Shown here: piece by piece, positions 49,301 through 59,667 of the stretch | Layout of the letters: the number at the start of each line of letters is the position of its first letter | Numbering within the stretch: the first letter of the stretch is position 1 | Source: Desulfosarcina cetonica JCM 12296 | Lineage (GTDB): Bacteria; Desulfobacterota; Desulfobacteria; Desulfobacterales; Desulfosarcinaceae | Reading direction: 5' to 3' | Assembly: GCF_001311845.1 (NCBI RefSeq) | Contig: NZ_BBCC01000003.1 | Location: 1-64,000, forward strand | DNA length: 64,000 nt | Translations under genes and position numbers: made by a program | Notes under the pieces: model-generated | What the model was told of the DNA's origin: nothing | The model's database searches: none | Seen by the model: only the letters and a program-made list of their open reading frames with translations

Positions 49301-50083
49301 TTCACCAGCGGAAATGCGGGACACATATACATGGTGGCCACTGGCGAGATGAACGTGGGCAAGTCGACCTTCTCTGCATCCAGCGAAGAGAATACCGGTA
49401 TCTACACCACCTCCGGCGGGTCCATCAACATCTACGTCAACGGGGACCTGAACGTCAACGAGTCGCGGGTGATGACTTTTCTAGGTGGCGATAATGGTAT
49501 GGGAGACATTACGGTGTGGTCCCAAGAAGGGGATATCAACGCCGGCAAAGGCTCGAAAACGGCGATCACCGCTTCTGCACCGACAATCGACTATGATGAG
49601 AACGGCGACCCCTACGTCGTATGGTCACCGCCCTCGGTGGGCAGCGGCATTCGCGCCCTGACCTATGATCCGGACGGCCCTGAAGGAAACATCGAACAGC
49701 CCGATGCCGGCGATATTTATCTTTTTGCGCCGACAGGCCAAATCGATGCCGGCGAAGCCGGTATTGCCGGAAGCAATATCATCCTGGCGGCGATAGAGGT
49801 TGTCAACGTCCAAAACATCGAGGTGGGCGGAGCCGCCGTGGGGGTGCCCGACACCTCCCTGGCCGCTACCAGCCTGGGTGCCCTTGCCGGATCAGGGGCG
49901 GTGTCAGAGACCAGCAAGGTCGCCGAAGAACAAGCCGGCCTATCCAGTGCCCAGGAGCGCTTTTCCAAATATGTGGATGACCTCTCTGAGAATCTGGTGC
50001 CCAAGTGGCTGGCTGTGGAAGTAATCGGTTTTGGGGGGACGGAAGCATCCGGCGCATCCGATAATAACGCTGACACGCAATGA
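40332..50083 (+). CDS. Giant two-partner secretion exoprotein, TpsA/filamentous-haemagglutinin type (three frameshifts)
   Basis: About 3,250 residues. After a signal region (LLAFILALDLILFPTVLA) comes the TPS domain, residues 30-230, with NQNG at 132-135 and LVASSLNI, which TpsB recognises. The body is a beta-helix made of many degenerate repeats. The last ~450 residues match the DUF3739 pattern, with IVISAGNTIDLGSSEGIRAV, DITVWSQEGDINAGKGSKT and DAGEAGIAGSNIILAAIEVV. The frame breaks near 45472, 45757 and 46283 and each time resumes in another frame with identical repeat texture. One-base indels restore a continuous chain. It has no toxin-like C terminus, so an adhesin or biofilm scaffold is likely. 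Confidence 0.88.
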
Positions 50084-50123
50084 TTGCTTTGTTTTGTCTA
50101 TCAGCACTATCCTGGAGGCTCGT

Positions 50124-51922
50124 GTGAGAAGAACGACGACGGTGTTTTGGGTCTGGCTAATATCGATGCTCCTTGGTCTATTAATTTTGCCAGGCCTTTG
50201 CTCGGCCGAAGACGGATGGTGGAACGAGGGTTGGCAATACCGGCGCAAGATCAGTTTCGACACGACTTCCACGGCGGCGGACGTCAAGGAAAATATAACG
50301 ACCTAACGGTGTTGATCCGCCTGCATTCGGGGAATTTTGCCTTCACCAGCGCCCGTGACGACGGCGGCGATATCCGCTTCGTGGATGCCGACGATGTCAC
50401 CCTGCTCAAGCACCATATCGAGAAGATCGATGTTCTCGACGAGATTGCCCTGATCTGGGTGAAGGTGCCAAGAATCGGCGGTGCCACGGATCAGGGCTTT
50501 ATCTGGATGTATTACGGCAACGAAGAGGCTGTCGGCGGCCAGGATCCGGGGGGTAGCTTCGCGGCCGATCAGGTGGTCGCCTACCATCTGGGGGAGATGG
50601 AAGGCCCCCCCAAGGATGCCACCGTCAATAACAACCACGCCGTTGTTTTTACCGGCGGTCAGGGACTGCCGGGGGTGATCGGCAACGGAATCACCCTCAA
50701 TGGCGCCGGAGACCACATCGAAACGGCCAGCTCGCCCAGCCTTTCGTTTTCCGCCGGATTCAGCTTCAGCGCCTGGGTACGGATCAACCAGGGTCAGACC
50801 GATGCCTGGCTGTTTGCCCGTCAGGACGACAAAGCCGCCCTTAGGGTCGGCATCGATGGAACCCGGGTGTATGCCACCGTGACCAACGCCGACGAAAGCG
50901 AGTCGGCGACCACGGACACCAGCAGTGATTTGCCCACCGGGTCGTGGCACTTGGTTACGGTGACTGGCGCTTCCGGCGGCAATCTCACCATATTTATCGA
51001 TGGCATGCAGATGACCTGGATCGCGTTGCCCACGACATTGCCACTGCCCGAGGGTGATCTGATGATCGGCGATGCCGACGCCGGCGGCCACGGTGTCTTC
51101 GGTGATCTGGACGAAGTCGGAATCTACACCCGTCCCCTTTCCGCCGACCGGATTCGGGCGATCTTCGCCAATCAGGGCCCCGAAGGAAAAATGATCGCCT
51201 ATGGAATCGAAGAGATGGGCGGCGGCGGGGGCATGCCGGCCTTTTACCTGGGCACGATCTTGAGGAATGTCACCTTGGACGGTTTGATCGTCATTGGGCT
51301 GTTGATGGTGCTCTCCATCGTTAGCTGGATGGTGTTTATCGGCAAGGCCGGTTTTCTGCTCAGGGCCGATCGTGAGAATCGCCAATTCATGACGGCCTTT
51401 CAAGCGTGTGACAACCCGGTGGTCACCTCCGTTGAAACGGATCGTTTTGCCAATTTAGGCCTCTGCCGTCTGTATCGCGCCGGATATGCGGTTATTCGAA
51501 ACGGCATGCTTGGCGATGCTGACGGGGCGACATTGCCCATGGCATCCCCGCAAATGCTAAAGGCCATGAAGAACGAGCTGGAGAAAAACTACATCGATGA
51601 AACCAAGCGGCTCAACAGCAATTTGACCGTGCTGACCCTGGCCATCTCGGGAGGACCGTTTCTGGGGCTTCTCGGTACCGTATGGGGCGTGATGAATACT
51701 TTCGCCGCCATGGCCGAAGCCGGCGAAGCCAATATCATGGCCATCGCCCCGGGTGTCGCCTCGGCCCTGTCGACCACCGTCGTCGGCTTGATCGTGGCCA
51801 TCCCGGCCCTGTTCGCCTACAACTTTCTGACGACCCGGATCAAGGATATCACGGTGGATCTGGCCGTATTTATAGACGATTTTTCCATGAAGGCCGAAAA
51901 CCAAGCGGGAGAAACGGCATGA
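50124..51922 (+). CDS. DUF2341-LamG-ExbB/MotA fusion protein (one-base frameshift)
   Basis: Composite protein of about 600 residues. Its GTG start at 50124 has GGAGG five bases upstream. A signal peptide (LISMLLGLLILPGLCSA) leads to a DUF2341 domain (WWNEGWQYRRKISFDT). A LamG/concanavalin-like region follows at about 170-330, with FSFSAWVRINQGQTDAWLFA and GDLDEVGIYTRPLSADRI. Then a membrane segment (LDGLIVIGLLMVLSIVSWMV) opens a TolQ/ExbB proton-channel domain with SGGPFLGLLGTVWGVMNTF and the ALSTTVVGLIVAIPALFAYN helix. The frame shifts near 50298. The exterior lectin-like part with an inner-membrane proton channel is uncommon. ExbD, TonB and porin genes follow. Confidence 0.82.
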
Positions 51923-52325
51923 GACGGGATCTGTTTGACCTGAAAGGCTATGACGAGATCAATGTCACGCCCTTGCTGGATCTTGCCTGGACGCTGCTGG
52001 TAGTGTTCATTATTGCCGTCACGGCCTCGGTTCAGGGGATCAAGGTTAACCTTCCCAAGGCCAGCAACACGCCCAGCTTGGTCAAACCCAAAACCAAGGC
52101 CATTACCATTGACGCCAGCGGCCAATACTACCTAGATGCCTATCCCGTCACCCTTGCCGAGATGGAGACCCGATTGCGTCAGTACAAGGCCGTGGAAGCG
52201 GATTTCCCTGTTGTCATCAAGGGAGATGCCAAAATTATTATGAGAAAGTCGTGGATGTGCTGGATCTGATGCAGCGGCTGGAAATCACCCAAATGGGACT
52301 GGTTACCCAAAAACTGGTGAAGTAG
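51919..52325 (+). CDS. ExbD/TolR-type proton-channel subunit (one-base frameshift)
   Basis: Protein of about 135 residues. YDEINVTPLLDLAWTLLVV is the TolR/ExbD membrane helix with its conserved Asp. LPKASNTPSLVKPKTKAITI and VVIKGDAKI belong to the periplasmic domain. The frame breaks near 52240; restored, it reads YEKVVDVLDLMQRLEITQMG and ends at 52325. The start overlaps the fusion gene's stop by ATGA, so the two are made together. With the preceding ExbB-type domain it forms a proton-driven motor, energising TonB encoded downstream. Confidence 0.85.
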
Positions 52326-52761
52326 GCGGGGAAAGTGAGCAATACAGGGTCAGTCGGGCATGCTTCTGACAGTGGTTGTGATTCGCCTATTCTGATGCTT
52401 CAGGGTCGTCTGTCCTGCTATTCAGGCGCACCCTTGTCAACTTTATCATACGCTTTCCGGCATTCTCCAGTCTGCCTTTTCTGCCTTGGGTGCCGCTTAA
52501 CCGGATCTATATCTGCATGATTGACGAAATGGTTCAGGCGATTTTTGCCTTGACTTCACACCCTCTGGTGGTTCGGGTAAAAACGTCTAATCCGCTCGTC
52601 TCTATCATCGCCCGCTTCCACAACTCGAAGTATGGATAATCAGATGATATACTCCTATATTTTTTTTCTCTAATATTTTCCAAACAAACTTACCCTACAA
52701 ATTCCAGCTCTACATGAGACCAACGATTTTTTCCGATCTTCTTTTATTTTACGGATTGAAA
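52326..52761. other. Intergenic region between exbD-like and tonB-like genes
   Basis: About 435 bases with no recognisable gene; an open frame at 52335-52520 has neither ribosome site nor domain. The 3' half is AT-rich and probably carries the next gene's promoter. No terminator is clear. Confidence 0.5.
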
Positions 52762-53460
52762 ATGGAAACGCAAGACAAACAGGCAAACATCCTTCTTATC
52801 AGGGGAGTTCTCGTGATAGCGTTAGCCCTGATGGTCACCGGAACAGTGTATGGGGTCAAATATCTGTTAAGGGATGATGGCCGCCACCGCCAGCGACGAA
52901 TCCAGATGGTAACCGTGGTCAAACCGCCGCCTCCGCCAAAGATGAAAGAGAAACCGCCCGAACCGGAGGTTAAGAAGCAGGAAGAGATCCTCGAAACTGA
53001 ACCCGAAGACCAACCTCCGGAGGCGTCGGAAGATCAACCCCCCGACGATACCCCTCCTGGAGAAGATCTGGGATTGGATGCCGAAGGATCTGCTGGAACG
53101 GACGGTTTTGGTTTGCGGGCCAACAAAGGCGGAAGGGCATTGATCGGCGGGGGCGGTAATTCCGTTACGCTGATGCACCGTTACGCTTGGTATACCCGCA
53201 TTATTCAAGACGAACTGCGCAAACAGATGAATCGTCATATGGAAGAAAATGGCGGAATTCCGGATGGCAACCTGAAGGCGCTGATTCAGATAGAAATTGA
53301 TAATTTCGGTAAAATTGTCGACTACCAGCTCGCCAAGTCGTCAGGTGACCGAAAGATGGATGATGCCGTGATCAATGCTCTTAAACTGGCCTCCATCAGC
53401 GAGCCCCCGCCTCGTGGAATGCCCCGTATCATAAAACTTAAAATTTCAGCAAAAGGATAG
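52762..53460 (+). CDS. TonB-like energy-transducing protein
   Basis: Protein of 232 residues from the ATG at 52762; an upstream ATG at 52714 would add 16 residues and neither has a strong ribosome site. It has one N-terminal membrane helix (LVIALALMVTGTVYGVKYLL) and a proline/charged periplasmic spacer (VKPPPPPKMKEKPPEPEVKK). The C-terminal TonB-type domain contains IEIDNFGKIVDYQLAKSSG and DDAVINALKLASISEPPP. It would link the ExbB/ExbD motor to an outer-membrane partner, perhaps the porin encoded next or the surface proteins of this locus. Confidence 0.82.
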   Translation: METQDKQANILLIRGVLVIALALMVTGTVYGVKYLLRDDGRHRQRRIQMVTVVKPPPPPKMKEKPPEPEVKKQEEILETEPEDQPPEASEDQPPDDTPPGEDLGLDAEGSAGTDGFGLRANKGGRALIGGGGNSVTLMHRYAWYTRIIQDELRKQMNRHMEENGGIPDGNLKALIQIEIDNFGKIVDYQLAKSSGDRKMDDAVINALKLASISEPPPRGMPRIIKLKISAKG

Positions 53461-53564
53461 TGTCGTTTTATTTCGTCCTGCCATTTTACACGGCAACCGT
53501 GGGGATAACCCATCGTTGCAACCATTCCCAAGAACCTAATGGACGGTGAAGTAGGAGCGTATCT

Positions 53565-55190
53565 ATGCCCAGACGATTTATACGACTTGTATTGATTGTG
53601 AGTGTTACATTATTTTGTTTTGTTGGCATTCTTCCGGCCCAGGAGCGTCATCCTGCGAGTTTGTCCGACGACCAAACTCGGGCTATTCTCGAGCTGTTAA
53701 AAGAGAAAGGCATCATTACCGAAGAAGAAGCAACCGCTTTTATGCAGCGAATTCGTGGGCCGCAGATTCCTGCCGGGGGGCAGCCAAAATTGACCGGGAC
53801 TGAAAAAACGCCGAAACCCGAACCGGCAACCCAGCAAGACGTTGCAGCCTTGCAGGAAAAGTTCGAGCGGACAAGCGGCGCCACGATGCTCGACCACCGT
53901 TTGTTAACCCGCCGTATCGACGACATGGAAGCCGGTGTTCTCGATCAGCTGGTGGACAAATCCATCAAGTCCGAGTGGGCCCAGCGAATTACGATCAGCG
54001 GCGATGTCAGGCTGCGCTACCAACAGGACGCTTTCGTGGACGGCAATGCAATTTTCGTCAACCCGGATGATACCAGCCGTGTGATGAATACTACCGAGGA
54101 CCGACATCGTTTCAGATATCGGGCTCGCCTGGGTTTGAAAGCCAGACTCGTCGATTATCGGGAGATCAACGTCGGTCAAGTAGAAACAGGATTTCGATTC
54201 ACCACTGGCAACGAGGAGGATCCGGTTTCTACAAACGACACCATGGGGGACTATTTCAACCGGGACAGTCTTGTCTTTGACCGTGCCTACCTCAAGTGGA
54301 AGTGGCATCCTATCAATCCGTGGTTTGATCGCATGCCACAGATCAGTATTGTCGGCGGACGGTTTGCGAACCCCTGGTTTTCCACGGATCTGGTGTGGGA
54401 CGGGGATCTGAACTTCGAAGGGTTGGCCGTCAGTTACGAAACCGATACTGAGCAGATGCGACCAATGAACTTGTTTTTCACGGCGGGCGTTTTCCCCTTG
54501 CAGGAAGAGGAATTCTCAAACCGCGACAAATGGTTGTGGGGAGCACAGGTTGGTCTCCAGTACCAGCCGAGCTACAATATGGCGTTTGCCCTATCCGCCG
54601 CCTATTACGACTATCAGAATGTCGAAGGGATTCAAAATACATTAGCATACCCCAATGAGAATAATTTCACGGCGCCTTTATATCAGCAGAAAGGCAATAC
54701 GCTGATGGATATCGACCCGGAGGATACCATTCAGACCGCCTTGGCGACGGATTACAACATATTGGATATTCTCCTAAAAACCGATATCGGGATTTTTCAT
54801 CCGATTCACATCATCTTGGACGCCCAATACGTCAAAAATTTTGGCTTTGATGCTGATCGCGTGGCGGAGGTCACCGGAGACGACAGCCCGGTCGAAGACA
54901 CCGATGGCTATATGTTTGGTGCCATGGTCGGCTATCCGAAAATTAGTAATTTTGGTGAGTGGAATGTTGGGCTGAAGTACAAATACCTTGGGGCGGATGC
55001 GGTATTGGATGCATTCACGGATTCCGATTTTCACCTGGGGGGGACCAATGCCAAAGGATGGATTCTCAATTGTGAATACGGTCTGTATCGTAATCTTTGG
55101 TTGACCGCCCGCTGGCTTTCGTCAGACGAAATTAAAGGGCCGCAATTCGGCGTCGATACGCTGCAGGTGGACTTCAACGCCAGGTTCTAA
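53565..55190 (+). CDS. Putative outer-membrane porin with coiled-coil N terminus (Porin_5-like)
   Basis: Protein of 541 residues with signal peptide (LIVSVTLFCFVGILPA). An N-terminal periplasmic region up to about 140 is charged, with LSDDQTRAILELLKEKGIIT and a coiled-coil DDMEAGVLDQLVDKSIKSEW. The barrel begins at RITISGDVRLRYQQDAF and holds RHRFRYRARLGLKARLVD, typical of the putative-porin family. It ends DTLQVDFNARF, with the C-terminal Phe. It is 104 bases after the TonB-like gene. The N-terminal helices, similar to S-layer-homology anchors, may bind peptidoglycan. Confidence 0.82.
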   Translation: MPRRFIRLVLIVSVTLFCFVGILPAQERHPASLSDDQTRAILELLKEKGIITEEEATAFMQRIRGPQIPAGGQPKLTGTEKTPKPEPATQQDVAALQEKFERTSGATMLDHRLLTRRIDDMEAGVLDQLVDKSIKSEWAQRITISGDVRLRYQQDAFVDGNAIFVNPDDTSRVMNTTEDRHRFRYRARLGLKARLVDYREINVGQVETGFRFTTGNEEDPVSTNDTMGDYFNRDSLVFDRAYLKWKWHPINPWFDRMPQISIVGGRFANPWFSTDLVWDGDLNFEGLAVSYETDTEQMRPMNLFFTAGVFPLQEEEFSNRDKWLWGAQVGLQYQPSYNMAFALSAAYYDYQNVEGIQNTLAYPNENNFTAPLYQQKGNTLMDIDPEDTIQTALATDYNILDILLKTDIGIFHPIHIILDAQYVKNFGFDADRVAEVTGDDSPVEDTDGYMFGAMVGYPKISNFGEWNVGLKYKYLGADAVLDAFTDSDFHLGGTNAKGWILNCEYGLYRNLWLTARWLSSDEIKGPQFGVDTLQVDFNARF

Positions 55191-55255
55191 ACGGCAAGGG
55201 ATCGGGTTTCGCCTTGATTTTTACACGCAAGCACGACGAGTAAAAGGGTAGAACA

Positions 55256-55960
55256 TTGGTTAGGAAGCGCACGGTTTGGATCATTGTCATTATCATGGCC
55301 GCGTTGTGCAGTTTTCTGGGATATCGCCTGCATACCCTCTCCGAAGCCCATGCGGCGTTGATCAAGGAGATGGACGCCACAAACCGGCGTGCCGACTTGC
55401 TGCAGCGCAAATATGTCGAGCAGAAAGCCCAGGCGGCGGCCATGCAGCGGGCAAAACTGGCCGCCGAGGGGCTCACGCGTCAGGCTGAGCAAAAAATCCA
55501 TGAACTCTCCGCGCAATTGAAACAGCAGACGACGGAGATGGCGACCATCGAAAAGAAAGTCGGTGCCAAGGTCATTGCCTTGGAAACACGGATAAAAGAG
55601 AAAGATGACGCCATCGAAAAATGGCGGGAGAAACTCGATTCGCTCACCGAATCCTACCGGCAAGCCCAGAAAACCGTCAAACAGCGCGATGGAAAAATAG
55701 CGGAGATGGAGGAGAATCTCCGGCAGTTGCAGTCGGACTTGCAGTTTGCCAGCCGTACCCGGGATCGTTACCACAACGAAAACCAAAAAATGGCCGATAC
55801 CGCCAAGTCCATCCTGGCCCGGTATGATGAAAAAGGAATTTTTGCGACGTCCATTCTCAAGGTGGAGCCCTTTACCCAGATCAAGAAGGTCGAATTGGAA
55901 AAGCTGATCCAGGCTTATCTTGATAAGATCGATGACCAGACGATCCGGGATGAGGAATAA
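55256..55960 (+). CDS. Membrane-anchored coiled-coil protein
   Basis: Protein of 234 residues from a TTG start after an AAAGGG site. One N-terminal membrane helix (TVWIIVIIMAALCSFLGYRL) is followed by nearly 170 residues of heptad-patterned coiled coil (LKQQTTEMATIEKKVGAKV, MEENLRQLQSDLQFASRTR). A C-terminal segment ends KKVELEKLIQAYLDKID. No enzymatic motif is seen. It sits between the porin and TPR lipoprotein genes and could be a periplasmic scaffold of the TonB/secretion machinery. Confidence 0.72.
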   Translation: MVRKRTVWIIVIIMAALCSFLGYRLHTLSEAHAALIKEMDATNRRADLLQRKYVEQKAQAAAMQRAKLAAEGLTRQAEQKIHELSAQLKQQTTEMATIEKKVGAKVIALETRIKEKDDAIEKWREKLDSLTESYRQAQKTVKQRDGKIAEMEENLRQLQSDLQFASRTRDRYHNENQKMADTAKSILARYDEKGIFATSILKVEPFTQIKKVELEKLIQAYLDKIDDQTIRDEE

Positions 55961-56076
55961 TGGATAAACAGCCCTTGCCCCAGTATCTTTTTGTAAGCAA
56001 CGGGCGTGTCACGAATCGTTGGCTTGAAACACCGCCCACTTCACAGACACTGACCGATATGATGGAGAAGGGATAG
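55960..56076 (+). CDS. Candidate 38-residue small protein
   Basis: The ATG at 55960 shares its A with the stop codon of the coiled-coil gene (TAATG), a typical coupling junction. It codes for MDKQPLPQYLFVSNGRVTNR and 18 more residues, ending DMMEKG, four bases before the next gene's ATG. The exact fit in the gap between two co-directional genes supports translation, but no family is recognised. Confidence 0.4.
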   Translation: MDKQPLPQYLFVSNGRVTNRWLETPPTSQTLTDMMEKG

Positions 56077-56080
56077 CACG

Positions 56081-58535
56081 ATGAACATATCCAGTTACCG
56101 TAACGCCATCTTTCGAGGAAAAATGATATCAACGCGTGCAGCCATTTTGATCATTGTTTTTTTGTTTTCCGCTGCCTGCACCACCGTGGCCGCCGACGGC
56201 CCGGGGCGGTCGGCCCGCAAGGCCCTGAAAAAGGGGATTGAGGCCTATGAAAAAGCGGATTACACAACCGCCAGGAAAAAACTGACCGAAGCGATTGCTG
56301 GGTATCCGAACTATGCGGATGCCTACTTCAACCTCGGCCAGGTGAATCTTAAAGAGAAAAACATCAAAAAAGCCCTGGATGATTTCGTCAAGGCCACGAG
56401 CCTCGACCCCGACCATACCGATGCCCAACTGGCCCTGAGCCGCATTTACATGCTTGCGCGCAAGCCCGATGCGGCATTGCAGCGGGTCGAAACGATTCTG
56501 AAACGCCAGCCCGACAACCTGGCGGCAACCCTGGTCAAGGCTCGGCCCTGCTATCAAAGGACCAGACGGATGCGGCGATTCAGTTGCTTGACCCGATCTA
56601 TGTGAAAGGAGAGCGCGACGTAAACCTGATCCTGCTGCTCTCCGGGGCCTATTTTAAAAAGGGGGACGCGATCAAGGGCCGGGTCATCCTGGAGTTCGGC
56701 ATCAAGAAGAATCCCAAGGCAGCCGTCCTGCACCTGCAAATGGCAAACCTTCTCCTGCGTGGCGGAGACGTGAAAGGCGCTCAGGCTTCCATGGAAACGG
56801 TCACCCGCCTGGCCCCGGAAAATGCCGACCATGCCATTGCCCTGGCACAACTCTACGGGCAAACCAAGGATGATGCCAAAGCCGATCGGCTCCTGAGCCA
56901 GACTGTCGAGAAAAACACGAACAATCCGGCCGTCAGAATCGCCGTGGCCAACTTCTATCTTGAACAAAAGCAGATCGATCGGGCAACGGATCTTCTGATG
57001 AAGGGGATCGCCGCCGGCGATCCGGGGGCAACCTTGCGGTTGGCGCTGGGGGAGCTGTACCTTAAAACAGGAAAGACCCAGGCCGCCATCGACCTGTTGA
57101 AAAAGGACCTTGATGGGAAGTCAAAAGCCAATGAAAAGGAGCGTAACGATCTGCGCAACGCGTTGGCCAAAATCTACCTGGCGATCAAGGATCCGGTAAG
57201 CGCCCAAACCTACCTCGACGCAATTCTGGCCAAGGACCCTGACAACCTGCAGGCCCTGGCCTCTCGTGGGGTGGTGTTCAAAACCCGTGGCAGGATCGAT
57301 GACGCGATCGCCGATTTCAACGCCGTTCTGGCGCGTCAGCCCGATTTTTGGATGGGTATGTCCAACTGGCCGATTGCTACGTTCTTCTCGGCCAACTGTC
57401 AAATGCCAAGGCGGCGCTGGACAAGGGACTCAACATCGCGCCCGACAACCCGAGTCTGCGCATGACCGCCTACCGGGTCTGCCTGAAGGACCAGGATGAC
57501 ATCCAGGCCGAGGCGCACCTTCGCCATCTGGTCGATAAATACCCGAATGCCGTCGATGTGCAGGCGGAACTGGGCGATTTCTACCTATCAAGGAAAAAAG
57601 AGAATAAAGCCGAAGCGGCCTACAACGAAATCATCCGCAAGGCACCGCGGACCCCCCTGGGTTATGTCAAGCTGGCGCGGCTCTATACCTATCAGAAAAA
57701 GACGGATCTCGCCATCGACCAGTTGCGTGGCGGTTATCGTCAAAGCGATCAGAACTCCCTTCTGGCCGCCGAACTGACCGGCGCCTTGCTCGCAGCCGAG
57801 CGGTATGACGATGTCCTGGCTCTGGGCAACGCACGGTTGAAGGCCCATCCCGACGAAGCCCTGGCCCATGACCTCAAGGGAAAGGCCTTCGCCAAAATGA
57901 AGAAGTATAAGGAGGCGCAACAGGCTTTCGAAAAGGCCGCGGCGCTGGATCCCCAATGGCCCCAGGCGAGCAACGACTTGGCGGCTCTTTTCCTCCTGCA
58001 AGGCATGAAGGATGCCGCCATCCGGCATCTCGAGACGGCATTGACCCGAAACCCCAAGAACGCGGTCGCCTACCTCACCCTGGGAAGCCTATATGAAAAC
58101 AAGGACGCCTTTGAGAAAGCCATTGCCGTTTATGAAAAAGGTGTCGGTCAGGTGCCGGGTTTCTGGACCGCGGCCAATCGGCTGGCGTTCTTGATGGCCG
58201 ATCGGAACGATTCAAAAGAGGCCCTTGAAAAGGCCCTCAAGATCGCTTCGGCCGCCTATCGCATGAAACCCGGCCAAGGGGCGATCGTCGATACCCTGGG
58301 TTGGATCTACTTCAAGCAGGGCGACACGAAACAGGCCCTGGAAATTTATGAGAAGTTGATTGCCGCTGCTCCCGAAGATCCGTTGATTAACTACCATATG
58401 GGCGTGGTGTTGGAAAAAAACGGCGATATCGAATCGGCCAGAAAACGGCTGAAGACCGCCACCCGTGGCGATACCGCGTTCATGGGGCGCGAGCGCGCCG
58501 AAGCCATGCTCAAGAAGCTCGGATCCAAAAGCTGA
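56081..58535 (+). CDS. TPR-repeat lipoprotein (two frameshifts)
   Basis: Protein of about 818 residues. A lipobox-type signal (IIVFLFSAACTTV) precedes at least fifteen tetratricopeptide repeats, such as YPNYADAYFNLGQVNLKEKN and DPDHTDAQLALSRIYMLARK. The frame breaks near 56543 (after LVKA) and near 57349 (after QPDFW), each a missing base. The C-terminal repeat block, including AANRLAFLMADRNDSKEALE and GQGAIVDTLGWIYFKQGD, is clearly homologous to that of the TPR gene at 63351. It resembles TPR lipoproteins of exosortase-linked exopolysaccharide systems (PrsT type). It ends just before a terminator. Confidence 0.85.
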
Positions 58536-58623
58536 TGCACTGGTAAAAAGTCGCATTTCCGACGGATTCGTAACAAGCCCGAGATCAAGACTTGCGAATC
58601 CTGAAAATAAAAGGCTAAGAACA

Positions 58624-58662
58624 CAAAACGGCAATTGGGAACAAGGCCCAATTGCCGTTTTG
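58624..58662. terminator. Bidirectional terminator between convergent TPR and BY-kinase genes
   Basis: Perfect 16-base arms CAAAACGGCAATTGGG and CCCAATTGCCGTTTTG with a 7-base loop. The A and T runs at the arm bases can serve both directions. Confidence 0.85.
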
Positions 58663-58701
58663 TTGGATGCAATCTCGCGGACGCGGGATGTTATCGTGTT
58701 T

Positions 58702-58787
58702 AAGACAATGTTTTTGGCAAGGCCAGAGGAGGAAGCCGTATAAACCATACTGCGACGACCGATAACGCGGCCCAAAAACATTGTCTT
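58702..58787. repeat. Second long inverted repeat downstream of the TPR gene
   Basis: AAGACAATGTTTTTGG (58702-58717) and CCAAAAACATTGTCTT (58772-58787) are exact reverse complements separated by 54 bases. Together with the terminator just left of it, this fills the gap before the kinase gene. It may be a mobile-element remnant or an RNA hairpin. Confidence 0.7.
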
Positions 58788-58825
58788 GAATACTATCGTT
58801 GCGCCCGACCATCATGTGTTGCCCG

Positions 58826-59656
58826 TCAATGACCGTACCGATGTGCCGTGGCCCGGTCAAATCGGTTGAGAACGAATCCGGCCATTTTTTCCTGGGGAAG
58901 CATTTCGAGTGCCTTGGTGAGATCCTGCCGGAGGGTAATCCCGACCCCGACGACGATGATGATGCAATCCACCAGGGGGGCGAATGCCAGTGCGTCCGCC
59001 CCCCCCATGACCGGCGGCACATCGAAGATGACATAACGGTCCGCATAGCGGCTTTTTAGTTCCGCCACCAGTGTCTGCATCCGCGGGGAACCCATCAGTT
59101 CGGCACTCTCCTCAACCGGCTGGCCGCCGGAAATAACGGTGAATTTTTCGATTCCCGGCCACGTGATGATATCGTTCATGGGTGCCCGTTCTTCCAGGTA
59201 GTCCCGCAAACCCGATGAACTGGGGTAGCCCAGGTAGCGGTGAATCGATTGCCGGCGCAAATCCGCATCCACCAGGAGCACGGTTTGGTTGTATTCCCGT
59301 GCGAAGGTGGCGGCCAGGTTGATGGCCGTGACCGTCTTACCTTCACCCGGGGCGACGCTGGTGACCATGATCGTATTCCAGGTTTTCTCCTTGCCGATTT
59401 GCCGCAGTTGCGTTCGGAGGACCTTGTAATAGTCCACTTCGGTAAAATCGGCGGACAGGGCCACGCAATGGTTGCGGACCGCGGTATCAAGGTCGATGGA
59501 AACGGTTTTCGATTCGGAGTACACGGGGGCGTGCCAATCCGATCCGGAGCGGGCCGCCGGAAATGACGGGGACGCCGCAGGGGAAGAGGAACCTCCACGC
59601 CCGCCATGGCTCTCCCGTTCCTGTTTGGTCTTGTTCAGCGCTTTTTTCAGGTTCAT
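58826..59656 (-). CDS. Capsular/exopolysaccharide BY-kinase (CpsD/EpsB type)
   Basis: Bacterial tyrosine kinase of 276 residues. Walker A is VAPGEGKTVTAINLAA at 101-116, Walker A' is VLLVDADLRRQS at 127-138, and Walker B is YVIFDVPPVMGG. The N-terminal 70 residues are low-complexity, with Ser/Gly/Pro. The C terminus ends RYGH and lacks the usual tyrosine cluster, so autophosphorylation may use other residues. The start at 59656 has AAAGGA upstream and lies 11 bases after the Wzz gene's stop. With Wzz it forms the split inner-membrane regulator of polysaccharide chain length, as in exosortase-linked loci. Confidence 0.87.
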   Translation of the reverse strand: MNLKKALNKTKQERESHGGRGGSSSPAASPSFPAARSGSDWHAPVYSESKTVSIDLDTAVRNHCVALSADFTEVDYYKVLRTQLRQIGKEKTWNTIMVTSVAPGEGKTVTAINLAATFAREYNQTVLLVDADLRRQSIHRYLGYPSSSGLRDYLEERAPMNDIITWPGIEKFTVISGGQPVEESAELMGSPRMQTLVAELKSRYADRYVIFDVPPVMGGADALAFAPLVDCIIIVVGVGITLRQDLTKALEMLPQEKMAGFVLNRFDRATAHRYGH

Positions 59657-59667
59657 TGACGAATCCT

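Noticed and set aside
52335-52520. 61-residue open frame between the ExbD- and TonB-like genes
   Set aside because: No ribosome site, no family and no coupling to neighbours.
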